From the NCBI GenBank assembly GCA_015680685.1, contig MNCI01009176.1:60001-124000 (forward strand): DNA of 64,000 bases. The letters run 5' to 3'. The notes under the pieces are model-generated. The model saw only the letters and a program-made list of their open reading frames with translations. It made no database searches and was not told the DNA's origin. The DNA is from Gnetum montanum. Its lineage: Eukaryota > Streptophyta > Gnetopsida > Gnetales > Gnetaceae. The position numbers and the translations under genes were made by a program. Positions 24,422 to 35,247 of the stretch are shown in pieces; the first letter of the stretch is position 1; each line of letters begins with the position of its first letter.

Positions 24422-26981
24422 AGTGCTCACTCCTGCCAATTTAAAATGGGAGCAAAGTAAGAGACACCCCTTTGGCAGGAGGATTCAAAGTGTAAATGAA
24501 CACAGGGTAATCAACAAAATTAGAAGACGTGGCGATAGTTGTGGAAGTTTAAGGCCATACCAGGCCATTAATGTTGACTTGTCATTTGGACTAAGTATAT
24601 GCACTATTTTTAAATTTTAAATTTTGACTTTTAAATTTTAAATTTTTGAGGGAACAATAAGATTATAAAGTTTTATAAATTTTACGTCATTTTCAAATGT
24701 TTATATATGTTTATATGCATTTTTTTGTTGATTTTCTGTACTTTTCTCCTCTTCTCCATAATAATTTTTAGGCCTCATCTCGAGAGCCTGGAATGACAAG
24801 GAATATTAGGCAAGTACAAGGCAAACATGTAACCATAGTAAAGTAACATTAAAATAAGAAGAGGAAATAAAATAAAAGGCCATAAATAAAATAAAATAAA
24901 ATAAAATAAATTAAATTGAACTTATAAGAGGTTAGAAAAGGGATTTTTTGAAGTATTAGGCATCATTTTTGTCACCATGAGTTCCTGGAAATTTACACAA
25001 CAGCATGACCTATGGAGTGCAAGCAGCATGAGCCAAGGCATTAGCGTCAGCGTTAGCATGACAAACATGGAGGACAAGGGCAGAGGAAAGGCATGCGGGG
25101 GCAAGGAAAAGAGGCAGGTAGATTTGGCATTCATGGAGGAAAGTGAAGGGCTTCTCCAGTGTCTCCCCCAAGCCAAGGTTCTAATGTGGAAAAAGGCCTT
25201 GCACAGGTGAGTTTTTTTTTTCCCTGTTTTTCTCCAGTAGTGTTACCTAGGGTAAGAATTTGTGGCTCTGATTTTTTTTGGGGATTTCTTAGATTTTTGG
25301 GGTTTTCACTTTTGGGCTCAAGGCAAGGGTAGCATGAGCTATGGATTTTTTGGTTTTTATGACATCCTGGGTCATAGGGATTTTGGTTTTCTTAGCATTT
25401 CTGGGCCACAGGGAGAGTTAGCGTGAATGTTGTGAGGAATGATTTTTCATTTTCCTACCATGTGAGCTATGTTATTGGGAAGCTTTGGCATCAATCGTTG
25501 TCATGGCTACCAGCATCTTGGGTAGCTTAAGCTACAAATGAGGGGTTCTGTGGTAGGGTAGCGTGAGCTGCAAATTTGGGCTTTTGGGGCTTTCTTGGGC
25601 ATCTCAGGCTGCAAGGTTTTGGGCTTCCTGTAGCATGAGCATCCCTATCCTCCTTGACAAAGTGACTATCTAACCCTCTTTGGCAGTGTGATTGCAAATT
25701 TTTTCCCGAGGGTGGCAGCCTGAGCTACGAATTTTTGACCTTAGGGTAGAGCAGCGTGAGCTACGGATTTTCTATTTTCAAGCCCTTGGGCTGCAAGGTT
25801 TTTAGCCTTCTTGATAGCGTGAATGTCCTACAAATTTTGGTAGCGTGGTTTTCTGCAAATTTTCAATTTTTTTGTAGCATGAGTGTCCTGCCCTTTTTTG
25901 TAGCATTCCAGGGGAAGGTTAGCGTGATTTTCAAGCTTCCTTGGTAGCCTAAGTCTAGGGTTCTCTATAGGTAGATTTTCAAGAAGGGAAGGGCCTTAGC
26001 ACGAGTGTAGGAAAGAAGGCCTGTTTCTTTTGTTTTTTTTTTCACTTGCAGCAGGGACTATGTTGGAAGAAAACCTACTTATGTTGCCTACAACGTGAGT
26101 TGTGTTACTGGGGAGACTGGGGAGGTTCCCTATTTATTATCTTGTCGATTTTAGGCAGCGTCAATCCATCCTTTTCCTTTGTGTGTGTGCAGGCAATTGC
26201 CCACTGGGTTTGGCTTCTTGGCAACATGAACATAGGGCTTTAGGCAACCTGATTCTCAACGTGAGTTGAAACATAAGAAAAACCATTGGGGAGATAGCGT
26301 GATTTTACGGAACAAGCCCAGCATCTCAACGTGACCTCCACCAAGTGTGAGTCACTTGAGAGGTAAGCAGTTCTGGCATGAGCTAGAATGTGGGACGCTA
26401 GCATTAGTGTTGGGGATGAATGCCCAATGTGAGCTGCTGGTGGGGAGGCCCAGCGTGAGTTACCAAAGATACCCAGCATGAGCTGGAATATGAGGATGCA
26501 TATTGTTTGTGAGATGCCCATTATTTGCTAGTTTTCATGTTAATAGCATTTTTTTCCTGAGACAAATGTCTAAACCTTGTTTGAGTAAATGTTTATGTTT
26601 TGTGAATTAATTGTGAAATGGATTTTAATGTACCCTAGTGAGTGTCAGAGACACTAAATAAATATTGGTGTTCTTGTCTCATGGGGTGCGATATTTGCTT
26701 ATGTGATTTTTTTGGTTTTATGTGATGTTGACCTATTGTTAGTTCTTGGATTTTTTACTTACCCAATGTTTCAGTTGTATGCAAGGGACCTAAATCTTCT
26801 CTCTTTGTCATTGAGCTTGTTGGTGTACTTTCTTGGTTTGGCCCCTTTGGGCCAGACACATCTCCCTATGACATGAGAATCGGGCCCCATGTAATATGGT
26901 TCCTTCCCGATGCCAGTTCGTTCTTGTCATTTATACTACAAAATTTTTAGTGTTCTTATATGGTCTCATCTAAGTGAATAG
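24422..26981. other. Spacer between Tat-like RT and the antisense gene, rich in AGCGTGAG words
   Basis: No gene. AT-rich at 24600-24930, including an (AAATA)n run at about 24867-24910. From about 25000 to 26520 the sequence is studded with AGCGTGAG/AGCATGAG/AGCGTGAA words, often followed by CT or TT, at irregular intervals. The same word fills the LTRs. It may be expanded non-coding sequence of the element and the upstream region of the antisense gene. Confidence 0.6.
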
Positions 26982-27320
26982 ATGGCTTGTGATATTATTG
27001 AGACCGTGTTGCCTAGGTCTACACAAGACATGCTATCCTTTATCATTGATAGCGATGAGGGACTTTTTAGAGTTGAGGGAGGCCCTGCTGAGGGTCCTAG
27101 ATCTACTCGTCCTTTAACTCATGTGTAGGAGTTGCCTACCTATAGTCATTACAACAGTAGCAACACACTTTTCCTAGCCCTCTGTGTGCATAATTTATTT
27201 TAGAATCAACCCAGGAAAATATATAAAGTGGACAGATATGCTTTCTTTACTTTACATTTGTGATTCCCCTTTTCGAATTTTATGTCATCACTTGAATGTA
27301 AATGTTATTTTCCTATGCAG

Positions 27321-27592
27321 GCCCCGTTTTGATGAGAATGGGATGTGCGATGATGATGGTGGACTTGCTTTAGCGCGTACAACGTTAGAGACATTCATGG
27401 CTGGCCCGATTCTTCATGCCACGGTACTGAACCAGATAAAAGTGGCTATTGTGGACTATCATAAGCAGTTCTCAAGAGCTTTTGAGCATTGCCAAGTGCA
27501 CAGTTGGTTACATAAGGATTGGTCTTCTAATGGGCCAGTTCTTCCTCAAAGGATCGATCCTACACCCACCTCGCCTACACCAGTCACAGATG
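27321..27592 (+). other. Exon 2 of the antisense gene
   Basis: Open for 90 codons in one frame (PRFDENGMCDDDGGLALART...). Preceded by a pyrimidine-rich acceptor TTTTCCTATGCAG and followed by donor G|GTAAGTG. Its frame then continues after the intron only if a C-tract slip at 27698-27703 is allowed. Confidence 0.7.
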
Positions 27593-27690
27593 GTAAGTGA
27601 CCGCACCTTAGACTCCATTCTCCTTTTTTGTTGCATCATTGTATGTCATGTCCCTTTTCTAACTTTTCACTCTATGTTTTTATTTTATAG

Positions 27691-28737
27691 TAGCCATCCC
27701 CCCGAAGAAGTTACCATTACTACAGGGAATACTGAGGCTATGCTTTTTACGAAGTATGGGGAGGTAGAGTAATCACAAAAATGGTTACAGAAGCAAGCTT
27801 CTGATTTGATTATCAGTCGCCTCACTCGAGCTAGTTTGATGGACCTGTTTACAACCTTGACTCCTAGTGTTTTAACTACTGAGATGGTTACCATTGTTGA
27901 CTCTTTCAGTGGTGATGCTTCTCTTTTTACCACATGGGTTAGGGGAGTAAAGGTATCATTCCACCTAATCACTGAGTTTCTTTCTGATTTTTTTGGGCAT
28001 GCCCATGAATGGTGCCACGGTAGCTATAGACAAAGCAACTAAAGATTGACAAGTCATAAGGGAGCTTGAGCAGTGGTTAGGTGTGTCTAAGGGCCTTAAG
28101 AGATTTTCTATGCGAGAGGATACCTGATCGATGGAAGTGAACTTCCTGTATCCTCTCTTTTGGGCATGGGCATTCCCCAAATCTCTTTTTCAAGGGAGAA
28201 ACCTTGGGATCAAGTTTGTGCATGTGATGCATGCGGTTTTGGAGACAGACATGCAATACAATTGGGCACAATTTCTAGGATCTGGCCTTCATGGAAAGAT
28301 CATCAAGTTATGTTCAAGCATCCATGCAAAATCCCACTTCACCTTTGCCTTCTTTGCGGGGTACCTATGCAAGTTCGCTGAATTCCTAGTAGTTCATGAG
28401 GATAACCGCTACATTTTGAGAGACCGTTCGCAACTATCCTGCCCTTGGATTTTCCACTTATATAGCACCACTAGATCCCAGGACCCACCGAAAGACATTG
28501 AGGAGTCAGTATAGGTTACTAGTGGAGGTGTGGCCAGCTGTTCTCATCATTCCCATTACAGCTTGGGATTGGAACTGCCTAGGCTATGCACATCTGTTAA
28601 GAGGGCTGAATGGTTGATTAGTGAGACTGTTGGAAAGTCCAAGGCAAAGGTGAAGAGGAAAGAATGCCCTAGGTAGTCTGCTCTAGATGTGATACCCCCA
28701 AGGGTAAAGAAGATTCGGTTTATACTGCCAGTGGAGG
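27691..28737 (+). other. Exon 3 of the antisense gene
   Basis: Acceptor TATTTTATAG at 27681-27690, donor GAGG|GTAAGTGG at 28738. About 349 codons once a one-base slip in the T run at about 27989 is allowed. Includes the longest continuous stretch (28131-28514). Stops are TAA (27771), TGA (28048, 28126) and TAG (28513, 28675). The last part is basic (KSKAKVKRKE). Confidence 0.7.
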
Positions 28738-28844
28738 GTAAGTGGTTTGTTTCATTGTTATATAATTGCTTTTTTGGTTTATATGCTATTGGGTGTACCT
28801 ATGAGCTATATCATACTAACTTTAAGGTTTTGGTGTTATTTCAG

Positions 28845-29102
28845 AGGAAATTATGGAGAAGGAGAGAGAGGTCATGGCTCTGATACCTGAGGAGGAAGGA
28901 AAAGAAAAGGAAGAAGCAATTGAGGAAGGAGAAATTCTTGTCCCACAAGAGGAAGTTGTGACAAGCAACGTGGGGATGAAGCTTACGGAGGCCTTGGATG
29001 CACTTAGGCATTCAAGTGATGAAAGGGATGTCCTTGATGATTTCTTTGATAGATCTTTGCAGCTTGGTGATCCACCCAGGCTAAACAGCGAAGGTCTTTT
29101 TG
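28845..29102 (+). other. Exon 4 of the antisense gene
   Basis: Acceptor GTTATTTCAG, preceded at 28816-28822 by the branch-site-like TACTAAC. Donor TTTG|GTATGT at 29103. 86 codons without a stop, strongly acidic (EKEREVMALIPEEEGKEKEE). Confidence 0.75.
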
Positions 29103-29186
29103 GTATGTTCCTTTTAGCTCAATCTATATTCTGCGTCTTTTGATTTTTATGTGTTGTTCTTGGTTATTTTGACTATTTTGGGGTAG

Positions 29187-29384
29187 ATGCTGAAATTCTT
29201 GAGGCACCTATATCCCGGGAAGTAGCGTCAGGATCACAGGTTCCAATTGAAGAAACCTCCCCTACTCGTCCCACATCAACTGACTTGTTAAGGCCATGGC
29301 TTGAGATGCATAGCAAAATGGATTTTGTTACGGGCATTGTTAATGATGTGGTCACTCGCTTACAAGAAGCTCATCCAGAACTAG
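29187..29384 (+). other. Exon 5 of the antisense gene
   Basis: Acceptor TTTTGGGGTAG, donor CTAG|GTGTGT at 29385. 66 codons without a stop (MDFVTGIVNDVVTRLQEA). Confidence 0.72.
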
Positions 29385-29479
29385 GTGTGTGTACATTACA
29401 TGTCATGCTAAGTGTATGGTTTTATTGTATTTCTTTGCATTTCTTTTTCATCATGACTGATTTATGTGTGCACCTGTAG

Positions 29480-30240
29480 GCACCCAACTCCAATGGAATC
29501 CTTCTGAAGCTACCCATATTGATGCTCTCCTAGAATTGCTAGGGGATATTGAGCAAGTCCCAAGAAAGATTTACGATGCGATCTTTGGTTGCATCATACA
29601 GAATGCCAAGATAGTTTGTACTTTAAGGCATTCGACTAAGTATCTATGGGATGAGGTTCACACATTGAAGGAGACACTAGAAAAAGAGAGAGAGGAGAAA
29701 AGGGATCTCCAATCTTGTTATGACTTTGCTACTACTAGGTTGTCTGGTGATAGCACATGGTGCTCATCTGAAATCACTTATGCATGTTATTGGATGGTTT
29801 TGAACAGTAAAGTGCAGGCTACATGGGACTTAGCAGAACAAAGATCACAGATAGATTTCTTGAATAGGAAATGTCAGGATTGGAAATCCTTTGCTACCAA
29901 AGTATGAAAGTGGGGCCAAGACCAAAAGGACCACAAGCATCAGTACAAGAAATGGTTGAAGGAGGAGTCAACTGAACATCACCAGATGGAGATGTTCATT
30001 GATGGGTTAGGTTTGCAGTCTGCTTATGATAGGTTTGCTGAGTGCACCAAGGTGGAGGGATCTCCTGAGAGAACAATTACCACTACCTTTGGCGACAGGC
30101 ATGTTCTCTCTTGAGTGCCCTACTTGAACCTTGATGGAAAAGGGAAAAACACTCACTGGCATTGATCTTGGCTTGGAGGAGGATTGGGAAAATGTGCCCG
30201 AGAAGGAGATTCTACGACATTTGGAGACCAACTTAGGACC
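29480..30240 (+). other. Exon 6 of the antisense gene, coiled-coil region
   Basis: Acceptor TGCACCTGTAG at 29469-29479. Open to a TGA at 29905 that looks like a decayed CGA, then the same frame resumes (KWGQDQKDHKHQYKKW). Heptad-like KETLEKEREEKRDLQ and AEQRSQIDFLNRKCQDW suggest a coiled coil. The frame slips near 30113-30140 and reads on as GLEEDWENVPEKEILRHLE. The downstream donor is not certain. Confidence 0.65.
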
Positions 30241-30393
30241 TTCCTCACTTATGAGTGTTTTATTGTGACACTTATTTTTTTTATGGTTTTATTGCTTTCA
30301 TTGTTAGTGTTACCAATTTTTCTGATTTCTGTGTTTATGATTTGCTTTACTGCACTTACCTATTTTGTTTTGTTTTCTATTTTCTGTTTGTAG

Positions 30394-30474
30394 GGACATG
30401 TTAATGATGGAGCTGGCCCTAGTGGAGTAGGAGAAGATGATGAAGAGGATGTTGGGGATCAACCCCATCCATGA
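30394..30474 (+). other. Last exon of the antisense gene
   Basis: Acceptor TTCTGTTTGTAG at about 30382-30393, then 26 codons (GHVNDGAGPSGVGEDDEEDV...) to TGA at 30472-30474. AATAAA-like AT-rich sequence and a (GT)n(TA)n run at about 30617-30640 follow. Confidence 0.65.
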
Positions 30475-31169
30475 GCTTTGCGTCAATCAGAGTTAGGCCA
30501 TTAAATGTTTTTTGAATTTTTGGATGTTTAATGGAATGTATAAAGACTGGTGTAATGACCTGGATTTAATTGTAGTATAAAATGGTTGCATTCCTTCATT
30601 ACTTTGATGTTCCATGTGTGTGTGTATATATATATATATTGTTTTTTTTCATGTTTTTCGTTGTTTTTCTTATTTTCTCAAGTGTATTGTGAACATATGT
30701 GTGTAGCTAAATGTAACATAAATTTCTAAAATGTAAAGCGAAACGCAAGGTAAATATTTGAAAGAGAAGGCAACGACCATGCATGAATCTAAACTGTACC
30801 TTGTAACTTGTAAACAAAAATTCAATGTAAAATGATGGGAGTTCGTGAATTTGTACCTTGCTGACTCTTGTTTAAAGCCATTTTGGGCTAGGTACATCAA
30901 TTTAAATTCATAATGGACTATTGCATCTTTTTTTAAAGAAAGAAGGATTACCAGTTTTATGCCATAGTGGGCCAAAGGTAGTAATGGTTTCAGAAAGTTT
31001 TAAAAGGAATCGACCATTTCTAACCATGGCTAGTTTAATGTCATTGCGGATGTTTGTTGGTAGTTTAACATCATACTGGACGATTGGTAGTTTAATTCTG
31101 TTTGTTGAGTTTCTTCTTGATCCTTTGTAGCTTAACATGTGGGGTTGGGCATGTGGGTAAGATCTTATA
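30475..31169. other. Spacer between antisense gene and Tat-like protease, with TAGTTTAA repeats
   Basis: Contains the antisense gene's 3' UTR and, at about 31030-31100, three TAGTTTAA(T/C)-type units ending GGA(C/T)G that resemble the repeats at 20370-20540 in the element's 3' UTR. No separate gene is visible. Confidence 0.5.
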
Positions 31170-31172
31170 CTC
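31160..31172 (-). promoter_or_regulatory. Candidate 5' splice site downstream of the Tat-like protease
   Basis: On the minus strand AAG|GTGAGTATAAG follows the protease frame (PFDITDEGEGEY, about 31170-31200). With the acceptor-like TTGGCAG|G at about 24440 it would delimit a 6.7-kb intron between protease and RT. Ogre elements are known to have an intron at this position. Splicing here is inference. Confidence 0.4.
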
Positions 31173-32541
31173 ACCTTCCCCTTCATCGGTAATATCAAAG
31201 GGTAATTACGACCAAGAGAAATTAGTAGGAATGGTGCCTATGTTTGTGTTTTCTAGTGTTTCCTCAGTTTTAGTAGGGTTGAGAGTTAACGTTGGGTTTA
31301 TGTTTTGAAGTATGCTCATGGTTCCTTGCTTAGGCTCAACGAATTCAGTTTCTGACTCTTGACCTACTTTAGGGCGTGAGGAAGTAGGTGGTACTATTGT
31401 GTCTCCATATATGATGATCTCATGGTGTGAGGAAGTAGTTGGATCTCCTGATGGATTGATGAGGATACGGCTTTAAGTTGAGCTAGCCAGGGACATCCTA
31501 GGATCAGATTAAACCTTGGCATTTCTTCAACCACTATGAATTCAGCTGATGTGGGGAATTGATCCTGAGCTATGAAATCTAAAGTAACCATACCTTTCAC
31601 CCCAAATAGAAACCATTGAAGGATTTTAGGAAATAAGTTGTCATGGGTTGTATTTGTTCAGTAAGTCCTAGTTTTTCAATGACGGGAAAAGGTATTACAT
31701 TGGTTGTTGCACCATCATCGACATGCACCCTACGTATCTTGAAATGATTAACTTGTATCGTTATGAACATAGGGGTTGTAGTAACTTCTCATATTTTTTC
31801 ATCTAGCTTAATGTCCTTAGCACAAAACTCTAGGGATGTGGTCTTCGATTCTTGAGGTTGCACGGACAACAATGCATGAATGGATGGTTCATCTGCAGGA
31901 AGGTCCTCACTATTAGGGACCAAAGTCAACATACCCACAAGAGCTTCTTGATGTACTGGTGAAGTCATTACTAGATCATACAGGCTTAAAGAGGTATTCT
32001 TTTGTTTCAAAGCTTATGTGACCTAGGTCAATGCACTCACTAGGTCTTTACCATTTGGGGTACCCTTGTCTATAGAGATTTGGTCCATTTGACCTAGCAT
32101 TCGTATTTCTCGTGGAGGGGTTTTTACGCGAGTAGTTGAGGATGTTGGGTTTGGGGCATGACTCATGACATTATCCTCATTTTGATGACTCGTACTAGGC
32201 TCATTAATGGATGGACCCATGGGAACAATGTTTAGCGGTGTTGGATTTGGTGGTCCTAATTTGTGTTGATGGTTTTCTCTTTCCAAGCGCTCTCTTGTTA
32301 GTTTATCGGCAAGACGTTCTCGCAAAGGTTGTGGGGGAATGGAGGTGGGTTGTGTATCAAGGCATTTTGGCACCCAGATCACAAAGGGAATGGGTAGGTT
32401 TTTAGATGGTTTGTTTGTGGCTGCAACAGAAGGAGGTACATGGATAACAAATGGTTTTGGTGGTGTGGGGGATGTGCACATGATGAAAGGGGTTTGAGGA
32501 TATGTTGGTGTAGGTGTGTTTTCTGAAGGCCTACGAATCAC
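31173..32541 (-). pseudogene. Gag-protease linker and aspartic protease of the Tat-like element
   Basis: The aspartic protease would cut the polyprotein. The active-site block VDDGATTNVIPFPVIEKLG reads at about 31665-31722 and the C-terminal block FIVVEEMPRFNLILGCPWLAQL at about 31480-31550, both on the minus strand in Tat-like form. Upstream is a proline/threonine-rich linker (32023-32541, NTPTPTYPQTPFIM) and an open stretch at 31789-32010 (EALVGMLTLVPNSED). Few stops remain, for example TAA/TAG near 31620 and 31785. Confidence 0.78.
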
Positions 32542-32550
32542 AAAATGTTT

Positions 32551-34810
32551 TCACGGAACATCTTGTCTGTCCTTCACATGGATAGTATTAATCACATATG
32601 GTGCATCATTGGTATTGAGAGGATCCTTGTAGACCCCCATGGATTGTTTTTGGGGTCTTACTGGGTTTACCTTGTCGAATACTACTTCACCCCTATCAAT
32701 CATGCATTGTATGTCTTGTTTCAACGTAAAGCAGTAATCAGTCCCATGACCACACCATTGGTGATATTCATAAAACCTATCCAACCTAAAGCCTTTTGGA
32801 ATGGGTGGCTCATTGGCCATTGATAGAGCTGGATTTTTGGCCAAGTCACAAAATCGATCGTGTCTTTGAGAGGCCACAGGAGACATTTGTTTGTGTTGAA
32901 TTAGCCCAGCCTTTAGAAGTTGATCAAGAAATTGTGAAGGCTTCATGGACAAGGGTGTGTATTGAGTGGGGTATTTTCTTTCGAATGTATGGGCATGACC
33001 TATGTTTTTATTTCTATTTGAGGAATTTTCGGTTGTAGGAGTCGATGTGGTTATTTCATAGCTATTTGGAACAGCAGGTTGTTTTCCTTTTTATCCTAGA
33101 TGGCTAGGTCTGGTTGTTTCAGCCACTACTGCTACTGTTATTTTGGATTTATCTTTCCTTGTATGTTGGCTCCTAAAGGTTGAGTAGGCTGGGTTATTAC
33201 TTGTTTGTGGCACTTCTATATCTTTGATTTGCACGAATGCTTGGCTCAATGTGTGGGCTTTCAGATAGTAAAGCTTTGACTTAATAAAGTCATTCGTAGC
33301 TGCCTTAAGGATGGTAAGTAGATATGTTTCAGGGATGGGTTTGTGAAGTTCATTCAAGGCTACACTCCACCTTTGGATAAATTTTTGTGCTGGCTCAAGT
33401 GGCCCTTGTTTAATTTGGATCAAGCTATCTAACGTAGCCTTAGGCTTTAGATTGTATTTGAAACAGGTGACAAACTGGTGCAACAAATCCTCTAGAGAAG
33501 ATATGGAGTTACAGGGTAAGGCTTGGTACCAGTCTAAGGCTTTTCAAGTTAAGGACATAGCAAATACATGCAAAATTACATGGGGCCATGCCTGAAGAAA
33601 AAGACATTATATTCGAAATGTTACTAGGTGGGCATTTGGGTCTCCCTCTCCATTGTACTTGGTCAGCTGGGGTAATGAGACGTCCTTTAGCAAGGTTAAG
33701 GGTGGAACTAAGGGTTCAATTGGATCATCTTGATAGAAATCTAGTACCTTGACTTCCTCAGTGTTCACATTTTTAAGGTATTTTAATTCTTCTACCAACG
33801 AGTGCATCATTTTTTGTGTGTCTACCCACTCTTGGGCGGTAGGCACATTAATGGATTGAACGGATTGTGGCTGATAATGGTTCAATTATTGCATTGTTTG
33901 TGGAAAGAGAGGTTGTTGGGCTAATGTTTTTTGCAGTGGGATAGTATTCAGGACTGAGACTACAGCCGGTGGAACCCATTGTCCAACCACAAGTTGTGAA
34001 GTAACACCCTGAAAGTGTTGGGTTGGAGTAATCAATGGTGCTTTGTGGCTCTACACCTAAGGTATGTAATGGGTGGATGTGAAAGCTGGTATGACTAATG
34101 GCATCCCAATTACTTGGGGTCGAAAGATTGATCTTGTGTTAGTTTGGGGAGGGAGTTGTTGGGATTGTACTTGTGGAGGAAGGATGGAAGTGGACGCATT
34201 AGAGTGAATATTATTGAGCACAGAGAAGATAGGAATAGAAGCAGGTACCTCTTGTCAAGAAACTAGTGCTCGAGTGTTTGCGGATGAGAGAGGAAGCACA
34301 ATTTCTTCCAAAAAAGGGTGGAATAATGGGTTTGTATAGGCATGGGGACTGATGATGTGGTAGGAATCTCCATGTTCAAATTAGACTACAAAGTCATCTT
34401 CCTCATCTTGAGGCTCTATTGGAGGTAGCTGTAAGGCTTGACTTCTTGCCATAAGAAGCTGGGATATGAGTTTATGATGGTTTTCAAATAGTAGGATTAT
34501 GTCAAATGCTGAAGGGATGAACTCAAATCCTCCTTTGTGGATAAATTCATATTCTCACTTTGCTTCCCTCTCTATATGGTCAATATGTAAGTTGGCTTGG
34601 ATTTTGACACAGATGAAGTTATACTGTTCAGGTGTAAGAGTTGCATAAGTAGGGCCTTTGCCCTATAGCCTGAGTGACTAGGATGTAGGGCCTTGGGGAT
34701 TTATCTATTCAATAATAGTTATGGATTCCGTAGCAGTCACATGGTTTGAGTTTTCAGCCCCAAAGTTCAAGATCGGAATCGTTACCGGGTTAATTTGGGA
34801 GGATTCCATA
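32551..34810 (-). pseudogene. Gag of the Tat-like element
   Basis: Structural protein of the virus-like particle. It starts with ATG at 34808-34810 (MESSQINPVTIPILNFGAE). The N-terminal half is glutamine/proline-rich. The conserved core begins LPQLTKYNGEGDPNAHLVTF (33607-33680), followed by KALDWYQALP and LLHQFVTCFKYN (33480-33560) and IKQGPLEPAQKFIQRW (33350-33410). The knuckle-like FYEYHQWCGHGTDYCFTLKQ (about 32740-32790) is typical of Tat gag, where the first cysteine is often replaced. About six stops, mostly TAG/TGA at expected Q/R/W codons. Confidence 0.85.
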
Positions 34811-35223
34811 ATGAATGCAAGTAAACTTAGCTAGGCAATTTGAATGTGAGCAACGTGAGCAATTTGAATGTAAACTAAGCATCAACACCCACAATGTGAC
34901 CAACTGTAGCATGACCAACAACGTCAGCACCCATAGTGTGACCAACTGCAGCATGACCAACAGCGTTAGCACCCATAGTGTGACCAACTGCAGCACAGCG
35001 TGACTGACAAACATAAGCTGCAGCATGTGCGGTATAGTGAATAATTGCAACGTGAGCAACTATAGTGACATGATTGACAAGGAGACTGATAGAGGCAGGA
35101 TGGGTAAGTCAATCTGGCATTTGTAACCTAACTAGACAATCTAGGCTTTAGTTTTAGCACTTTGTCTATGCCGCGTTTGGACAGGTTGCGGGATCGACAT
35201 TTTAACAGACAATCGACAAGTCA
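34811..35223 (-). other. 5' leader of the Tat-like element
   Basis: Non-coding. It contains a 42-bp tandem repeat (34885-35010) built from AGTGTGACCAACTGCAGCATG-like words, the same vocabulary as the LTR palindromes. Confidence 0.7.
34885..35010. repeat. 42-bp tandem repeat, nearly 3 copies
   Basis: The unit is close to CCCATAGTGTGACCAACTGC plus AGCATGACCAACAGCGTTAGCA, repeated head to tail with few changes. It lies between the primer site and gag. Confidence 0.85.
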
Positions 35224-35241
35224 GCCTTCCTTCTAGTGCCA
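35224..35241 (-). other. Candidate primer binding site of the Tat-like element
   Basis: On the minus strand TGGCACTAGAAGGAAGGC lies six bases inside the 5' LTR. It begins with the TGG expected to pair with a tRNA CCA end. The tRNA is not identified. Confidence 0.55.
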
Positions 35242-35247
35242 ATTTAC

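Larger units (their letters stand above)
26982..30474 (+). pseudogene. Multi-exon antisense gene inside the Tat-like element (putative plant transposon-protein type)
   Basis: On the strand opposite gag-pol, seven exon-like open blocks are joined by consensus splice sites. Exon 1 starts about 26982 (MACDIIETVLPRSTQ), with its donor uncertain. Exon 2 is 27321-27592, exon 3 27691-28737, exon 4 28845-29102, exon 5 29187-29384, exon 6 from 29480 to about 30240. The last exon starts at about 30394 and ends at TGA 30472-30474. The four donors at 27593, 28738, 29103 and 29385 all split a codon after its first G. Exon 3 holds the most protein-like part (WVRGVKVSFHLITEFL, then LGIKFVHVMHAVLE). It resembles the putative plant transposon protein domain found in extra ORFs of Tat/Athila elements, a family call made from memory of its pattern. 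Exon 6 has coiled-coil heptads, and the end is acidic (GEDDEEDVGD). Frame is broken at a C tract (27698) and a T tract (about 27989), and by several TAG/TGA/TAA stops. Confidence 0.7.
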
